DNA from: Rhynchopus euleeides
Taxonomy: Eukaryota; Euglenozoa; Diplonemea; Diplonemida; Diplonemidae
Assembly (NCBI GenBank): GCA_963210315.1
Contig: OY723244.1
Coordinates: 2,418,001 to 2,482,000 of the forward strand
Direction: 5' to 3'
Length of the DNA stretch: 64,000 nucleotides
Position numbers and translations under genes: made by a program. Under the pieces are notes generated by a model. The model was given only the letters and a program-made list of their open reading frames with translations, made no database searches and was not told the DNA's origin. The first letter of the stretch is position 1. Each line of letters starts with the position of its first letter. Below, in pieces: positions 53,901-63,059 of the stretch.

Positions 53901-55982
53901 ACTCCGGCAGAGATGGACGCGGTGTGCGCGCAGCTGCGCGACGAACCTGACTGGACCCCCTACATGGGGACCTACGCCGACGTGATGCAGAGTGCCAACG
54001 CCGGCTACAGCGACGTCATGCACACCGTCTTCAAAGACGGGTCGCCGGCGGTGGCGGATGGGCTGTGGGGGAAGCTGAAGGCTTTGGTCAAGTTCGTTGC
54101 GAAGGTGGCGGGGAAGCTGACAACTTTCATCTGGGAGGGGGTTTTGGAGTTCGCGGAGGACGTAGTGCACGCGTCGCAGTCGCTGTTCTCGCACGTCAAG
54201 GTGTTCTTCTCGGACATGGTGCAGTGGCTGTCGTCGTTCTTCAACTGGCAGGACATTCTCAACACGCAGCAGTTCCTGCTGCAGACCATGAAGGCGTTCG
54301 CGGAGACAGCCGAAGGAAAATTCGACGTCGCGCAGTCCGTCGTTGCCGCGAAGCTGGACACCCTCGCGGACAAGCTGGCCGGCGCGTCGGACTCGAGGAC
54401 GAAGTCAAAGACAGCCGACGAGGGGATGGCCGAGGCAAACACGGAGATCGACAAGAACGGTGACCCCGGGCCTGCCGTGCGTGCGCTGGGGGACGACGTG
54501 GTGGACGAGAACGGCGAGGACGCGTCGCCAGAGAAGACAACCTACGGCAACGACCCGCAAGGGAACTGGCTGATGGACCAGCTGATGGACGCGCTGGCCG
54601 TGCTGGGGCCGACAAGCCTGATGACCGACTGGAACGAAGGGCTTTTGGACTTGCAGGACGAGCTGTCTGCGGCGCTGGAGGCGGCGACGGGGGACATCGC
54701 GGCGTCGCTGAACGAGACGATGGAGGCCTCGACGGTGGTTGGGGAGAAAGGCACCAGCACGTCTGTGGGTGACGTCTTCCAGAACGTGCTCCGTGCGCTG
54801 GGGCAGGCGGTGGTCAACGGGCTGAGCACGGTGGCGACCACGCTCTTCGGGATTGCGGCGAAGCTCTTGCGTGGAACCCTGAAGCACCTCGACCGCCCGG
54901 TGCAGATCCCGCTGCTGAGCAACCTCTACTCGAATGTGATCACGAACGGCCAGCCGCTGTCGCTGCTGGGAGCGGTGATGTTGGCCATCGCCGCCCCGCT
55001 GACGCTGGGCTACAAGGCCTTCACGATGGTGAAGATGCGCAAGATGGTCGCTCCTGTCGTGAGCACCACCTCTCTGATTGTCTACCCGAAGGCGCAGGTG
55101 GCGCTGGACATGATCGACGACATCGTCAACCACTTCGGCCGCACCGCCCGCCGCGCGCAGCGCTCTTGCGAGGCGGGTGGCGCGGCGGACGCCGTCGAGG
55201 GTGACGACGTAGACATCTTCGACCCGCTGCTCGTGGCGTCGTGGATCTTTGGAGGCGCGTACACCACGGCGCAGGTGTACATGTCCGCCATGGACATCGG
55301 CCAGTTCCTGCTGGCGACCGCGAAGCCCGTGTGGGGCGGCATCGACGTCGTCACCATGCCCGCCCCCGCCATCAAGTTCCCGCTGGACACGAGTTCCATG
55401 TTCGACCCTCTCGAGGTCGTGCGTCTCAACATGGAGTTCAGCAAACAGGTCGGCGTTGTCTTGTCGATCGTGGGGAGCTTTCCCATCACCCTTGTCAACG
55501 GCGAGGCCTCAGACACGGACATCGGGCTTGAGATAGCGACGTGGGCCGTCGGGGCGGCGATCTACACGGTGGAGCTGAGCAAAATCAGCAACCGGATGCA
55601 GAAACCTGTCGGGACGACCTCCGTGTCGCGGGGCTCGGCGATCCAGTCGCTCCTTGGCGCCGCGCACTGCGCCTTCATCGGCGTCCTCGCAGAACGGGAG
55701 TACAAAGCGCTCGAGGCTGCCGGCGAGCTGGACGGCGTCGACTTGGCCGCGTGGGCGCTGAAGATCACGCAGAACGGGTTGGCCGGGCTCGGGGAGCTGA
55801 CGATCCCGCTCCCGGAAATGGTGTTCAAGAAGTACGAGAAGAACAAGAACACGGAGACGCTGAAGGCGGCCTCTGTCGCGTTCGGGCTGCACCAGGGGCT
55901 TGCGTTGCTTCTGCCCGGGGTTGTCGGCGGTGCGCGCATGATTCTCGAGGCTGCGAACATGAGGCCGTTCCAAGTGTTCTGA
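50925..55982 (+). CDS. Large protein of unknown function, propeller-like N-terminal half
   Basis: 1685 residues from the first ATG (MWCCSKGPQPPKQ); the two early cysteines could be lipid-anchored. A Pro-rich stretch leads to about 600 residues of short repeating strands rich in Gly, Trp and Tyr (for example VSLGEIPG, WTGLGQLTGQWPG, DWVEATPFDYSFVND), which look like a beta-propeller of the kind seen in fungal and bacterial lectins. Residues about 780-860 (NRTPVPDTTVYFEP, TNSRGVVTITSV) resemble an Ig- or transthyretin-like module. The C-terminal half is mostly helical, with a WLSSFFNWQDILNTQQFL motif near residue 1100 and several hydrophobic segments (such as LLGAVMLAIAAPLTLGYKAF near 1345-1365) that could be membrane-associated. 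No enzyme signature is recognised. Codon use is strongly G/C-ending and the frame is uninterrupted for 5 kb, so it is clearly a real gene. Confidence 0.85.
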   Translation: MWCCSKGPQPPKQTTPKSKTNAIQRPSDAKPARNPHPSNPPQPAAAAGDQPPPDLSGYNNAPVQVHAQSSLMQSYALPAQPVDSVGYFPGVAVTVATGNGLPAPREHVFVAKTNDTYLHLQASPTSPTGWEPSELTGLRKISTWTAGFYDGNVLLFALTGQQAWKRTAEAKVGGMQSFATSEWVSLGEIPGTAAYPAISFADGQLWVSCTPNDYSSGRLFLLPWQTPGAPWDVMSTTPQPLWTCSASTSGCYVGGYDSSRNYQYIEFYPTDKSAPLSTAEGGAEGANKLMGSTLGGGAVYCLDNGGVLSRRDMTSSNVDLVANGVPGGGFSVVRHNGSTTSEAVFYTQGSRDTTSLWMATYDSELPAGKRVTAPLQMASGVNLVCGASVSTYSSMFYTMYSGGGLKQMDETSGASYKHMQVTVRKELVGDVPTASSLFVPGRHGDQPVLFNVSHPSGAVREYWQNVAVSHLQSIWNFTDRSMSNNAIRLASATGPGGRLSVFGIDAALNVQHLQLGAVGGEQWTGLGQLTGQWPGLQGGVIGGELVLLVYKSDNTGAGVYHVPLDGGDWVEATPFDYSFVNDVSFGKTSAGEGFFVARSTANGDNGVDFFLLGNTAPVQTYGYQGKYALGQVRAAAPGLDHCYMVDSVGNFFVATAGAAAQGTTLQTKVADVEVTRVWGDGPDEPDTTAQLWFVKLDGTAGKQLFPASQQPGEYTPIAKGLQAIRPVGRLCVYALDAGGLMRDLVEGKMCASYEGDLVEAQPAPADGAAAEDPEEQAPTEFQAWQTTFQTEDKNRTPVPDTTVYFEPVDEDLQVLINGKLVTMSPGGQPMEVKTNSRGVVTITSVATSLHAPVLSMYTNYHPESSTSAVVGNYEQQLYLSAVPEDQLQNAKKNNGEPLFSDPSVANTQFTDALHASIAPALPDEDADPEAAAQVHRHGARRGRLHRGLFAARRGQAGRYRRLNPRVCRETCFHTEYTCDPVTGRRGVRFNKGTPAEMDAVCAQLRDEPDWTPYMGTYADVMQSANAGYSDVMHTVFKDGSPAVADGLWGKLKALVKFVAKVAGKLTTFIWEGVLEFAEDVVHASQSLFSHVKVFFSDMVQWLSSFFNWQDILNTQQFLLQTMKAFAETAEGKFDVAQSVVAAKLDTLADKLAGASDSRTKSKTADEGMAEANTEIDKNGDPGPAVRALGDDVVDENGEDASPEKTTYGNDPQGNWLMDQLMDALAVLGPTSLMTDWNEGLLDLQDELSAALEAATGDIAASLNETMEASTVVGEKGTSTSVGDVFQNVLRALGQAVVNGLSTVATTLFGIAAKLLRGTLKHLDRPVQIPLLSNLYSNVITNGQPLSLLGAVMLAIAAPLTLGYKAFTMVKMRKMVAPVVSTTSLIVYPKAQVALDMIDDIVNHFGRTARRAQRSCEAGGAADAVEGDDVDIFDPLLVASWIFGGAYTTAQVYMSAMDIGQFLLATAKPVWGGIDVVTMPAPAIKFPLDTSSMFDPLEVVRLNMEFSKQVGVVLSIVGSFPITLVNGEASDTDIGLEIATWAVGAAIYTVELSKISNRMQKPVGTTSVSRGSAIQSLLGAAHCAFIGVLAEREYKALEAAGELDGVDLAAWALKITQNGLAGLGELTIPLPEMVFKKYEKNKNTETLKAASVAFGLHQGLALLLPGVVGGARMILEAANMRPFQVF

Positions 55983-57307
55983 GCTGGTTCATCTGTGCGC
56001 CTTGGAAAGCCTCTTCCCTCCCTTCTCCCTTCTCCCTTCTCTCTCGTATGCTTATAGTGTGAATATCCCCGAAACGAAAATACCCGCACCCCAGGGGTGT
56101 CGTCTACTTAACTACGCGGGTTTGCAGTGCGCTTCAGCTGCGCCACGGCGGGGATGGATGGCCGGACGCCGTCGGGTGAGAGCCTCCTACGAGGCTGCAT
56201 CAGGTGGCGGTGGGGTGAGCCCGGGGAGCACACGGTATGGGCCAGCCTCTTCAGGATAACTGGAGGGGTGGCGGGCTCGGGAGTAGCGGGGCACGGGGTA
56301 GCTTCAGGGGAGGGCTGAGGCGCAGGCACACGGGGTGGCGTGGTGGAGGGAAGATCCCCCACGGTAGGCGCAGTCGCCTCTGGGGAGGGCGGGGTTGGCG
56401 GCACATGGGGCGGCGGGGTGGGGGCGTCTGCCTCTACAGGCGTCGCAGGGGCGGGTGGGGCGTGGTGGCCCTTCCTGCAGCAAGCGGTGGAACAGTAGCC
56501 TATGGTGTGCCTGGCGGCTTGGGTTGGTTGAGGACCTTTATGGACTTGCACTTTGCACGTATCACCCCAGTGGCCAACTAATGGTGGTAGTGCAAACCAC
56601 AGAAAAACCATGCAAGGAACACCAGACAGCTGGAACCTTTCTGGTGACGGCATCGTATCAACCCACAAGCTGGTACACCCCCTCTGTCCCTGTCCCTTTT
56701 GCGAAGCGCCCCCACCCTTCAAAATCTGAATGCAAGTGTGGATTATGCCGAGCTCTCTGTGTCTCGTGCATCTTCTCATCTTTCATCACCTCTCCACACT
56801 GTGTGTGTCTGTGCTGAGTGCATGTTACTGAAGAGTATCATGAGTTCTTGTACGGAGGCATGTCAACATGTTCTAGGCACTCACACTGTTGTTCCGTTCC
56901 CATTTTCCTTTTGCGCTCCGATATCACGCACACACGCACCGCACAACCTGGACTCCAGGTTTCAACCCATGCCGTTGCGTGTGTCGTGGTGGTGGATATT
57001 TCTTTGGTTGGAGTCGAGCCACACTTCAGCAGGTCGAGGTGTGTGTTCTCACCACAAGCTCTCCGCCCTTGTTATTTATGTTTCTACGAGGTGGGAAGTC
57101 CAAGGAGAGGTTGTGTGCAGTTTCGATTATGACGTACAGCTTGTGTGCGACAAACCGTGTGTTTGAATGTCGTTTGTGCTTTCTTGGGCGTCGCCGTGTA
57201 TGCAAATCTCAGGTGTTTGTTTTGGCTTTCTCTACATTTACCTTCGTCGTGCGTAATAGCTTGCAGTGATGTGGTACGATAAACACGGATGATCCACGAG
57301 CCGAACG

Positions 57308-57328
57308 TTCGCGCGCGAAGCGCGCGAA
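57308..57328. repeat. CpG hairpin, 8-bp arms
   Basis: TTCGCGCG and CGCGCGAA around a 5-nt loop, followed by a T-run and CCCCC. A very similar CGCGCG-rich hairpin sits at about 62372-62391 inside the 785-bp element, also next to an A/T run. Confidence 0.7.
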
Positions 57329-57349
57329 TTTTTTTTTGCCCCCTTTACC

Positions 57350-57371
57350 AGGTAGGGCAGCTGCCCTACCT
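57350..57371. repeat. 22-bp perfect palindrome
   Basis: AGGTAGGGCAG followed by its exact reverse complement with no spacer, 21 bp after the CpG hairpin. May mark the end of an unrecognised element. Confidence 0.8.
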
Positions 57372-58296
57372 ATTAAAGTTTTGGGCACGAGCCCAGCGAG
57401 ATCACTGCTGTTGTTCTATTGTTTGCCCTCCCTCAAACATGAGGTACACATTTCCACCTGCCGCTCGTCACGCACCCCCGGGCGACGCCCTCCCCCCCCC
57501 CCCCCCCCCCTCAGCCCAGGATCTCTGCAGCTTGCCCACCTGGGCTTTTCTTGCTCTTTTGTTCTTGCGAAACCAACGTTTACACCGTACGCCAGTGGGG
57601 GGTGCTTGAAAGGGAAGGGGGTAGGGGATGGGAATACTGTGTCTTTTGTGTTGTGCTCGGGTTTGCTGCCATCATATCCTGAAACTTGTGTGGTGGGGTA
57701 CGGGGCAGAGGTCGGGGGACTTCAAAATTCCAAGGAGATCACACCTGACTTTTCAGGCGCTTACTGTGGCAGGTAAGTGAAAGATTAGCCAAAAAGCTTG
57801 CACGTGTAACTGCCTCTGGATCAGGGCTTTCCCCTAACTTCATGTCTGAAACGGGTTCCGGCGATTTCAATCCTAAACCCCAGACCCCGCGTTTAGCTGC
57901 TCTGGATGACAGGGAATACCAATAGAATTTGTCCCTCCAGGACAGCCACTCTTTTGCTCGTATTTTGATTTTTGATGCGTTGATGTTTCCACCCCCTTCC
58001 TTTTCCGATTCCGGAGGTTTTCCAAATGTCATTGTCACAGTATGGCATTGCAAAGGGGCAACCCCTGGGTGGGTGGGTGCGACAAAAAATGAACAAGGCA
58101 AAGCAAAAGCAGCCCAAACCCCCAATATTATTTCTCTCCGCCCCCCTCGCTGTGCACTACGTCGTTGTAGTGTGGCCCACTCGTGTGCTTCTTCCCAGGG
58201 ACGGGCCAGGGATTGGCCCTGTGTCGCGCCGGCAACCCACCCGTTGTGCGGGTGGGTTGCCGCGCGTCGACGAGGGGAGGGCGTCTGTTATCCAGC

Positions 58297-59246
58297 TCAG
58301 GCAGAGAGGCACAGACCCCGCAGGGGGGCAGGCCATGGTCGCGGCAGCCGTGGTGGCCACGCTTGCAGCACATGTTGGAGGAGCTGCAGGTGCCGCAGCG
58401 GAGCTGCCCGGTGGTCAATGGGCGCATACCAGCCACCGAAGATCGCTCGGGGCATGACTGCGCCAGCGATCAGGGCGTGTCGCTGCTCAAAGGTCGCAGG
58501 CGAGCTGCCCAGGCGGCGTAAGGGGGCGTGCGCTTTACTCGCCCGTCCGTCGTCGCCGCGGTCTATGAACGCTGGTGACACACAGACGCGCACGCCCAGT
58601 GCAGGTGAGGCGGTTTTGGTGGGGAAGGTGGCCCCATTTACAGAGATGGTGCCGACATACCGAGGGCGTACGCCAGAGGAGGGGTCCACGCGATGCACGC
58701 CCATGGCAATGGTCTTCTTTTTGTTTAGACGCATTCCTGTTATTGCGCAGAACTCGCCCGTGATGTCCGCGCCACGTTGTGTCAGCGTCTCAGAGACACG
58801 CGAGATGATGGTGGCGTCATCCGCGTACGATATGCTGAGGGCCCCCCCGCTCTCTTCGTGGATTGCTTTCACCAGGACGGAGAGCAGCGCGTTGATGAGG
58901 ACGACCGACAACGGGCAGCCCTGAAGGATTCCGTTCGTCACATCGAACTCCCCCCCACTCCGAGCGGGGTCTTGAAGCGACGGCGGAGGCGCGAGTACAT
59001 CGCTTCCAGCGGCCGGAGGATGCGCTCGTGCAGTCCCATTGCACGCGCCAGCTCTAGGACTAGGCGCTGGGGTACCCTGTCGAAACATTTCGAGAAGTCG
59101 AGCGCCAGGAGGTAGATCGAGGTGTCCTTGTCCAGGAGCGTTTCCTCAATCTGGGTCGTGAGGTCCATCAGCGCGTCGTCGGCGCGGTGGCCGGGGCGGA
59201 AGCCGTGTTGAGAGGGGTCAATCCAGCCACGCTGACTGTGACACAA
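58297..59246 (-). pseudogene. LINE reverse transcriptase, catalytic part
   Basis: The first piece (59246-58938) has WIDPSQHGFRPGHRADDA and YLLALDFSKCFDRVP (motif A). The frame shifts near 58960. The second piece (to 58297) has GILQGCPLSVVLINALL (motif B) and SISYADDATII (motif C, YADD). Near 58400 another frame takes over with LRCGTCSSSNMCC, HHGC and CGVC, a likely C-terminal zinc-binding domain. The frameshifts make it non-functional. Confidence 0.87.
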
Positions 59247-59748
59247 AATCGCAAGGTTTCGACTGCAGCTGGTTGTACTCGTCCAACTCGGGTGGGAGGG
59301 GGTGTGAGGGAAAGGGTGGAAGGGTGTGTGTTTTGACGATCACGGCAGAGTGGTACCCCACCTGGGTGGGCTCTGTACAACGAAAAATTCTTGAGTCTCT
59401 GTTTGTGTCGGAGGATAGAAACGGGGAAAGGGGGGTGAGGTAGAATTCTGAGATCTCAGAGAGAGTGGTTGTACTTGTTGATCGCTTCCACTATCTCGAT
59501 CACACCCCTTCATGCCAGTTCGTTCACAGAAACAACGGGCTTTTTTTTCAAGCGTCAACACACACCCAACCCTGGCTTTGCAAGAAAAGACGGCGAAGGA
59601 CGTCTGACTTGATGTGAAGCCTCAACGAAAAAACCCTTGGTGATGAAATACACAAATCTCCTGGCTGATGAAGGTGTGGTGGTGTGATGAGTGTAGAGCA
59701 CGGAACGCCTCCTCAAAACAGATCCTGAAAAATTTCCTATAACATCTT
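59247..59748. other. Outer part of the insertion inside the LINE RT
   Basis: Unrecognised sequence separating the LINE RT pieces; its other part is 60960 to about 61140. It contains AGCGTCAAC near 59546 and a stretch (59620-59700) loosely resembling the transposase-element end at 22312, so it may be a relative of that family. Boundaries with the LINE are not resolved. Confidence 0.45.
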
Positions 59749-60098
59749 GCAATGTCCAGAGGCTTAGCTTGGGGGGGTAAACTCGGTCAGCTGACCGAGT
59801 TTCAGCCAAACCCGGAAAAAAACTCGGTCAGCTCAAAAAACAAAAAAAAGTATAAATTTTCGGGGGAAAAAGCGGATTTTTCTTGGGGTGCAGCAGCACA
59901 GGAGGTGAAGCACGCGTGCGAGCGAACGCGAACACCCCATTCTCCTTCTGTCCCGTATTCGTCGCTAGCGTAAGAATAACGTCAGCAGTCTTGAATTCCG
60001 TCTCCCGGCAACATGGTGGGCACGCAGGTGCAGGAGGCTCTGGGCTACATCGCTGACCATTACCTGGCACCTCTCCCGGGGATCACTGGCGCGTACCC

Positions 60099-60521
60099 TT
60101 GCCCGGACTTCAATGCCCCAGCACACCCACCGAAGTGGGCACAGGCGCACAAGACTGCCCTTCTGCAAGGTGCCCGGGTGTCTGTTCCGAGATTCGGAGG
60201 TTGGGCCTGCGTGATCTGCAGGAGGTTATTCAGCGGTTTACCTCGGGAAACCTCGCTCTCACGTACCCAGCAACATGCAAGCTACTCCAGCTTGCATCTA
60301 TGCTTCGGCTGGGCACTGCTTCTGTTGAACGCTTGTTTTCCAAGCACCGCCTTGTCTCCACCAGGCTTCGCCAACTGAGCAGCGAAAGCCTTGCAAATGT
60401 ACTTTGTGGAGTGGAATGTCGCGAAGATTCACAGGGTATCCCCGAAGCCACTCTTGCGAGGTCCCAGGGTACCCCGAGAGAATGTCACCCCCCTCGAGGG
60501 CCCAGGGCCGAGGGGGGGTGA
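60099..60521 (+). pseudogene. hAT transposase fragment, C-terminal dimerisation domain
   Basis: LTYPATCKLLQLASMLRLG followed by TASVERLFSKHRLVSTRLRQ and LSSESLANVL matches the hAT family C-terminal dimerisation region (the S-x-ERLFS signature). No catalytic core precedes it. The frame beyond about 60430 runs into a foldback insertion and is not transposase. Confidence 0.85.
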
Positions 60522-60617
60522 CATTCTTACCAGCCGCTACCGTCCCACCCTCTGTACAGGGTGGCCGTTGGAGCCCAAGCGGAGGCCGAGGGGGGGTGAC
60601 ATTCTCTCCGGGTACCC
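60467..60617. mobile_element. 151-bp foldback (MITE-like) inside the hAT
   Basis: Arms of about 30 bp (60467-60496 and 60587-60617), beginning GGGTACCC and containing GAGAGAATGTCACCCCCC. A third partial copy of the arm lies near 60517-60540. No secure target duplication. Confidence 0.75.
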
Positions 60618-61129
60618 GAGGTATATGGAAAATTTCACGGAAGCACCAACAAAGCTCTTTTTCAGCCCACTTCAGGACTATCTGCGCTGCCGAGACTGCA
60701 TCCGCCACTGGCGGGAAGCTGCCAATGCACACCTACAAAGGCAACAAAGCAACCCCAGGTTGAGGCTGCAAACCTGGTTGCTGAGCTGGTGTTCCAGATA
60801 AGAAGGGGGGGAACCGGGAAGGCAGCAACGTCGAATTCTGGGTGAACCAGGTGGTGGGGAGCAAATCAACGGGGCAAATCAACTGCGTGTGTACTGTGAC
60901 CGAGTCTGACCGAGTTTCGGCCCCAACCCCAAAATCCAAGCTAAGCCCCTGGCAATGTCTTCGAAAAAAAATACCAAAAAAAAGTCAAAGGCCACACCTC
61001 CGTCAACGGGGGCGTCCGCTCTGGCAGGCGGTTGCAAGGTTAGCCGGAAAAGTTGAAGGTCGCAGCCCCCCTCCCCCTTCCCCCCCAATCCACGTTGCTG
61101 CCACATTGTAGTTACATTTGTCCACTGAC

Positions 61130-62274
61130 TCATGGGGCTTTACCTTGTGAGGGGACTTCGAAAAATGTGGTACGGTGTGTCTCCTGCCATACGACAACAT
61201 CCTGCAGACGGCGGCAAGCCCATATCCGGTACACCAGGCTCGTGACCGTGATGAGCCGAAGTCCGAGCGGGTCGCCAGCGTATTCGCCCTTGGGGATGAG
61301 CGTCACCAGTGCGGTTCTCAGCGCCTCTGGCCAAGAGCCGGTGCGCTCGATGCTGTTGAAGAGGGCTGCAAACCCATCCATTAGCCCCACCGGCAGAAGT
61401 GCAACCTCTTCCCGTCGACGCCGCAGGTGCCCGATTTGGATTTCGCTAGCTTCATTTGTGCCAGCGCGATGAGGTCTGACCCCGTGATGTCGGATATAGT
61501 CATCGGAGTGTGGTGTACGTATTTCCCGAAGCGCTCCATGAACGGCGCAAATTCGGGTTCTCCAACACGCCCAGGGTACAGCCGCAGGATGCTGTCCCAG
61601 GCTCCATGCAGCTCCTTGCAGGATGTTGTTCATCTCAGCGAGGTTGGCGGTGAAGGTCCCGTCCGGTCGCCGCACCGTGTCGGCAGTGCTGGGTGTCTCT
61701 CCCTTCAGCATCGCCACGACACTCTTCGCATCCTCACGGCAACGTCTCCGGAAGTCGTCGCGGATCAGGCCTCGGCGCTGGTGCACCACCTAGAGAGAAT
61801 CCGTCGGCACTCCGCGCGCGTCCCGTGGAGGAGGCGTTGGAGCACCGCAAGGGGCGGGGTACCGTCCCGCCGACCGCCAGCCGGCACATCCTGGTTGGTG
61901 GGCAGCTCACATACCAGTGCTCTGCACTTCTCCCAGCAGCGTGAAACATCGTATGGCAGCAGGCCGTTGCCAAGACGCATGCGGGCCCCCACCAACTCCT
62001 CTAGGCGTCGGATGGCAGCGCGCAGTTTCAGCTCATGGCAGGACGCGGCTCCCAGCCCATCCGGTGCCCGTGATTCCCTCGCACACAGGCGGACCTTCCG
62101 TGGTTCGCGTACATCCCCACGGCCGATGTAGGTGCGGGAGGCTCCAGCTGAAAGTCCCGCCAATTGCACGAGGTAGGTCTCGCACGCTTCGCAGAGCAGC
62201 TTCCAGGCATTGTCAAGGTCGCCCCGCCGCAGGGCTCCCTCGAACCCCGAGAGGGACGGAGTAGGAGGGGGCGT
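61130..62274 (-). pseudogene. LINE linker and N-terminal part of reverse transcriptase
   Basis: Several minus-strand frames carry successive pieces. GALRRGDLDNAWKLLCEACE (about 62240-62180) belongs to the linker. MRLGNGLLPYDVSRCWEKC and RDDFRRRCREDAKSVVAML follow in the next frames. FAPFMERFGKYVHHTPMTIS (about 61540) precedes RT. LIPKGEYAGDPLGLRLITV then VTSLVYRIWACRRL (about 61280-61215) is the first RT block. Frameshifts lie near 61780 and within 61400-61560. The frame is lost at the insertion near 61140. Confidence 0.8.
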
Positions 62275-63059
62275 CAGGCCTGTCGCTAACTTTTCGATTA
62301 TGGAGATTTGGTGGGTTGACGCTCCTGTTTTGGGGGGGGATCAGGGGGAAACACTAGGGGTCAATTTTTCTCGCGCGCGCTTCGCGCGCGCTCGTGGTGT
62401 TGCCTAATTTTCCCGTCGGTGGACCGCTAGGTGGGCACGGTGTGAGGCGCTGGGTTCCTTCCGTGGTTCCTCTCCCGCTCGCGCCATCCTCGGGTGCCGG
62501 AAGAAACCCAAAAAATGGCTTTCGGGACCATGATTTACCCCCTGATATGCCACGGCCGTTGAAGCGCAAGGACTTGGTTACTAGACGGGCACGCGAGATG
62601 GGGGGTCTGGGGGTCGGAGCCCCCCAGCCGCCGGAGGCCACGGTAGTGAACATCTGTTCATTGTGGGCGTACAGATTCTGTGTGAGTTGGCTGCGTCCTC
62701 CTGAGGCTACTGGAGCTGTTGGATTCCTGACCTGTGTGCACACGCTATACAGGGGGGTCTGGGGGGCGGAGCCCCCCAGCCGCCGGAGGCCACGGTAGTG
62801 AGCATCTGTTCCTGCAAAACCATACTCTCTTCGACGTCGACCCAGTGAAAGTGGGTTGACGCTTGGTCGACGCTTGGTGAGCGTCGACCCAGTGGAACCG
62901 GGTCAACGCTAGGTTAGCGTCGACCCGGAATGGGTTGACGCTTGGTCCAGGCTTGAATGGCAACCCAGTTCCACTGGGTCGACGCTGGGTCGACGCTTTT
63001 TTATGGGGGGGGAAACCCAAAATCACTGGGTCGACGGTCGACGCTTAGCGACATGCCTG
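62275..63059. mobile_element. 785-bp inverted-repeat element inserted in the LINE
   Basis: Ends CAGGCCTGTCGCTAA (62275) and TTAGCGACATGCCTG (63059) are inverted with one mismatch. AGGGGGCGT flanks both sides (62266-62274 and 63060-63068), a 9-bp target duplication. Without the element and one duplicate, the LINE frame joins exactly from GDTTTPP to PTPSLSGFEGALRRGD. No ORF is supported. Inside are a 60-bp direct repeat (62600-62659 and 62752-62811), a CpG hairpin, and a cluster of GTCGACGCT-type motifs. The 9-bp duplication fits Mutator-like elements, but the family is not certain. Confidence 0.9.

Larger units (their letters stand above)
55983..58127. other. Intergenic region, no gene supported
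   Basis: Between the large gene and the LINE. A minus-strand frame at about 56460-56580 includes GYCSTACCRKGHH, vaguely like part of a MYND finger, without the rest of the domain. A diverged 19-bp border motif (TGCGTTGATGTTTCCACC) occurs near 57976. Two notable palindromes are listed separately. Confidence 0.5.
59757..60951. mobile_element. 1195-bp hAT element with 8-bp target duplication
   Basis: The ends are inverted (CAGAGGCTTAGCTTGG at 59757; reverse complement with CAGGGGCTTAGCTTGG ending 60951). Both are flanked by GCAATGTC (59749-59756 and 60952-60959), the 8-bp duplication expected of hAT. The subterminal motif ACTCGGTCAG recurs three times on the left, including a 24-bp palindrome at 59779-59802, and twice inverted on the right, like transposase-binding repeats. 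It retains only a fragment of transposase and is non-autonomous. Confidence 0.92.

Noticed and set aside
51036-54194. 1052-residue minus-strand ORF opposite the large unknown gene
   Set aside because: Arg/His/Val-rich composition typical of the antisense of a GC-rich gene with G/C third positions.
56460-56580. MYND-type zinc finger on the minus strand
   Set aside because: Only GYCSTACCRKGHH resembles the family; the first Cys pairs are missing and the surroundings are Pro/Thr-rich low complexity.
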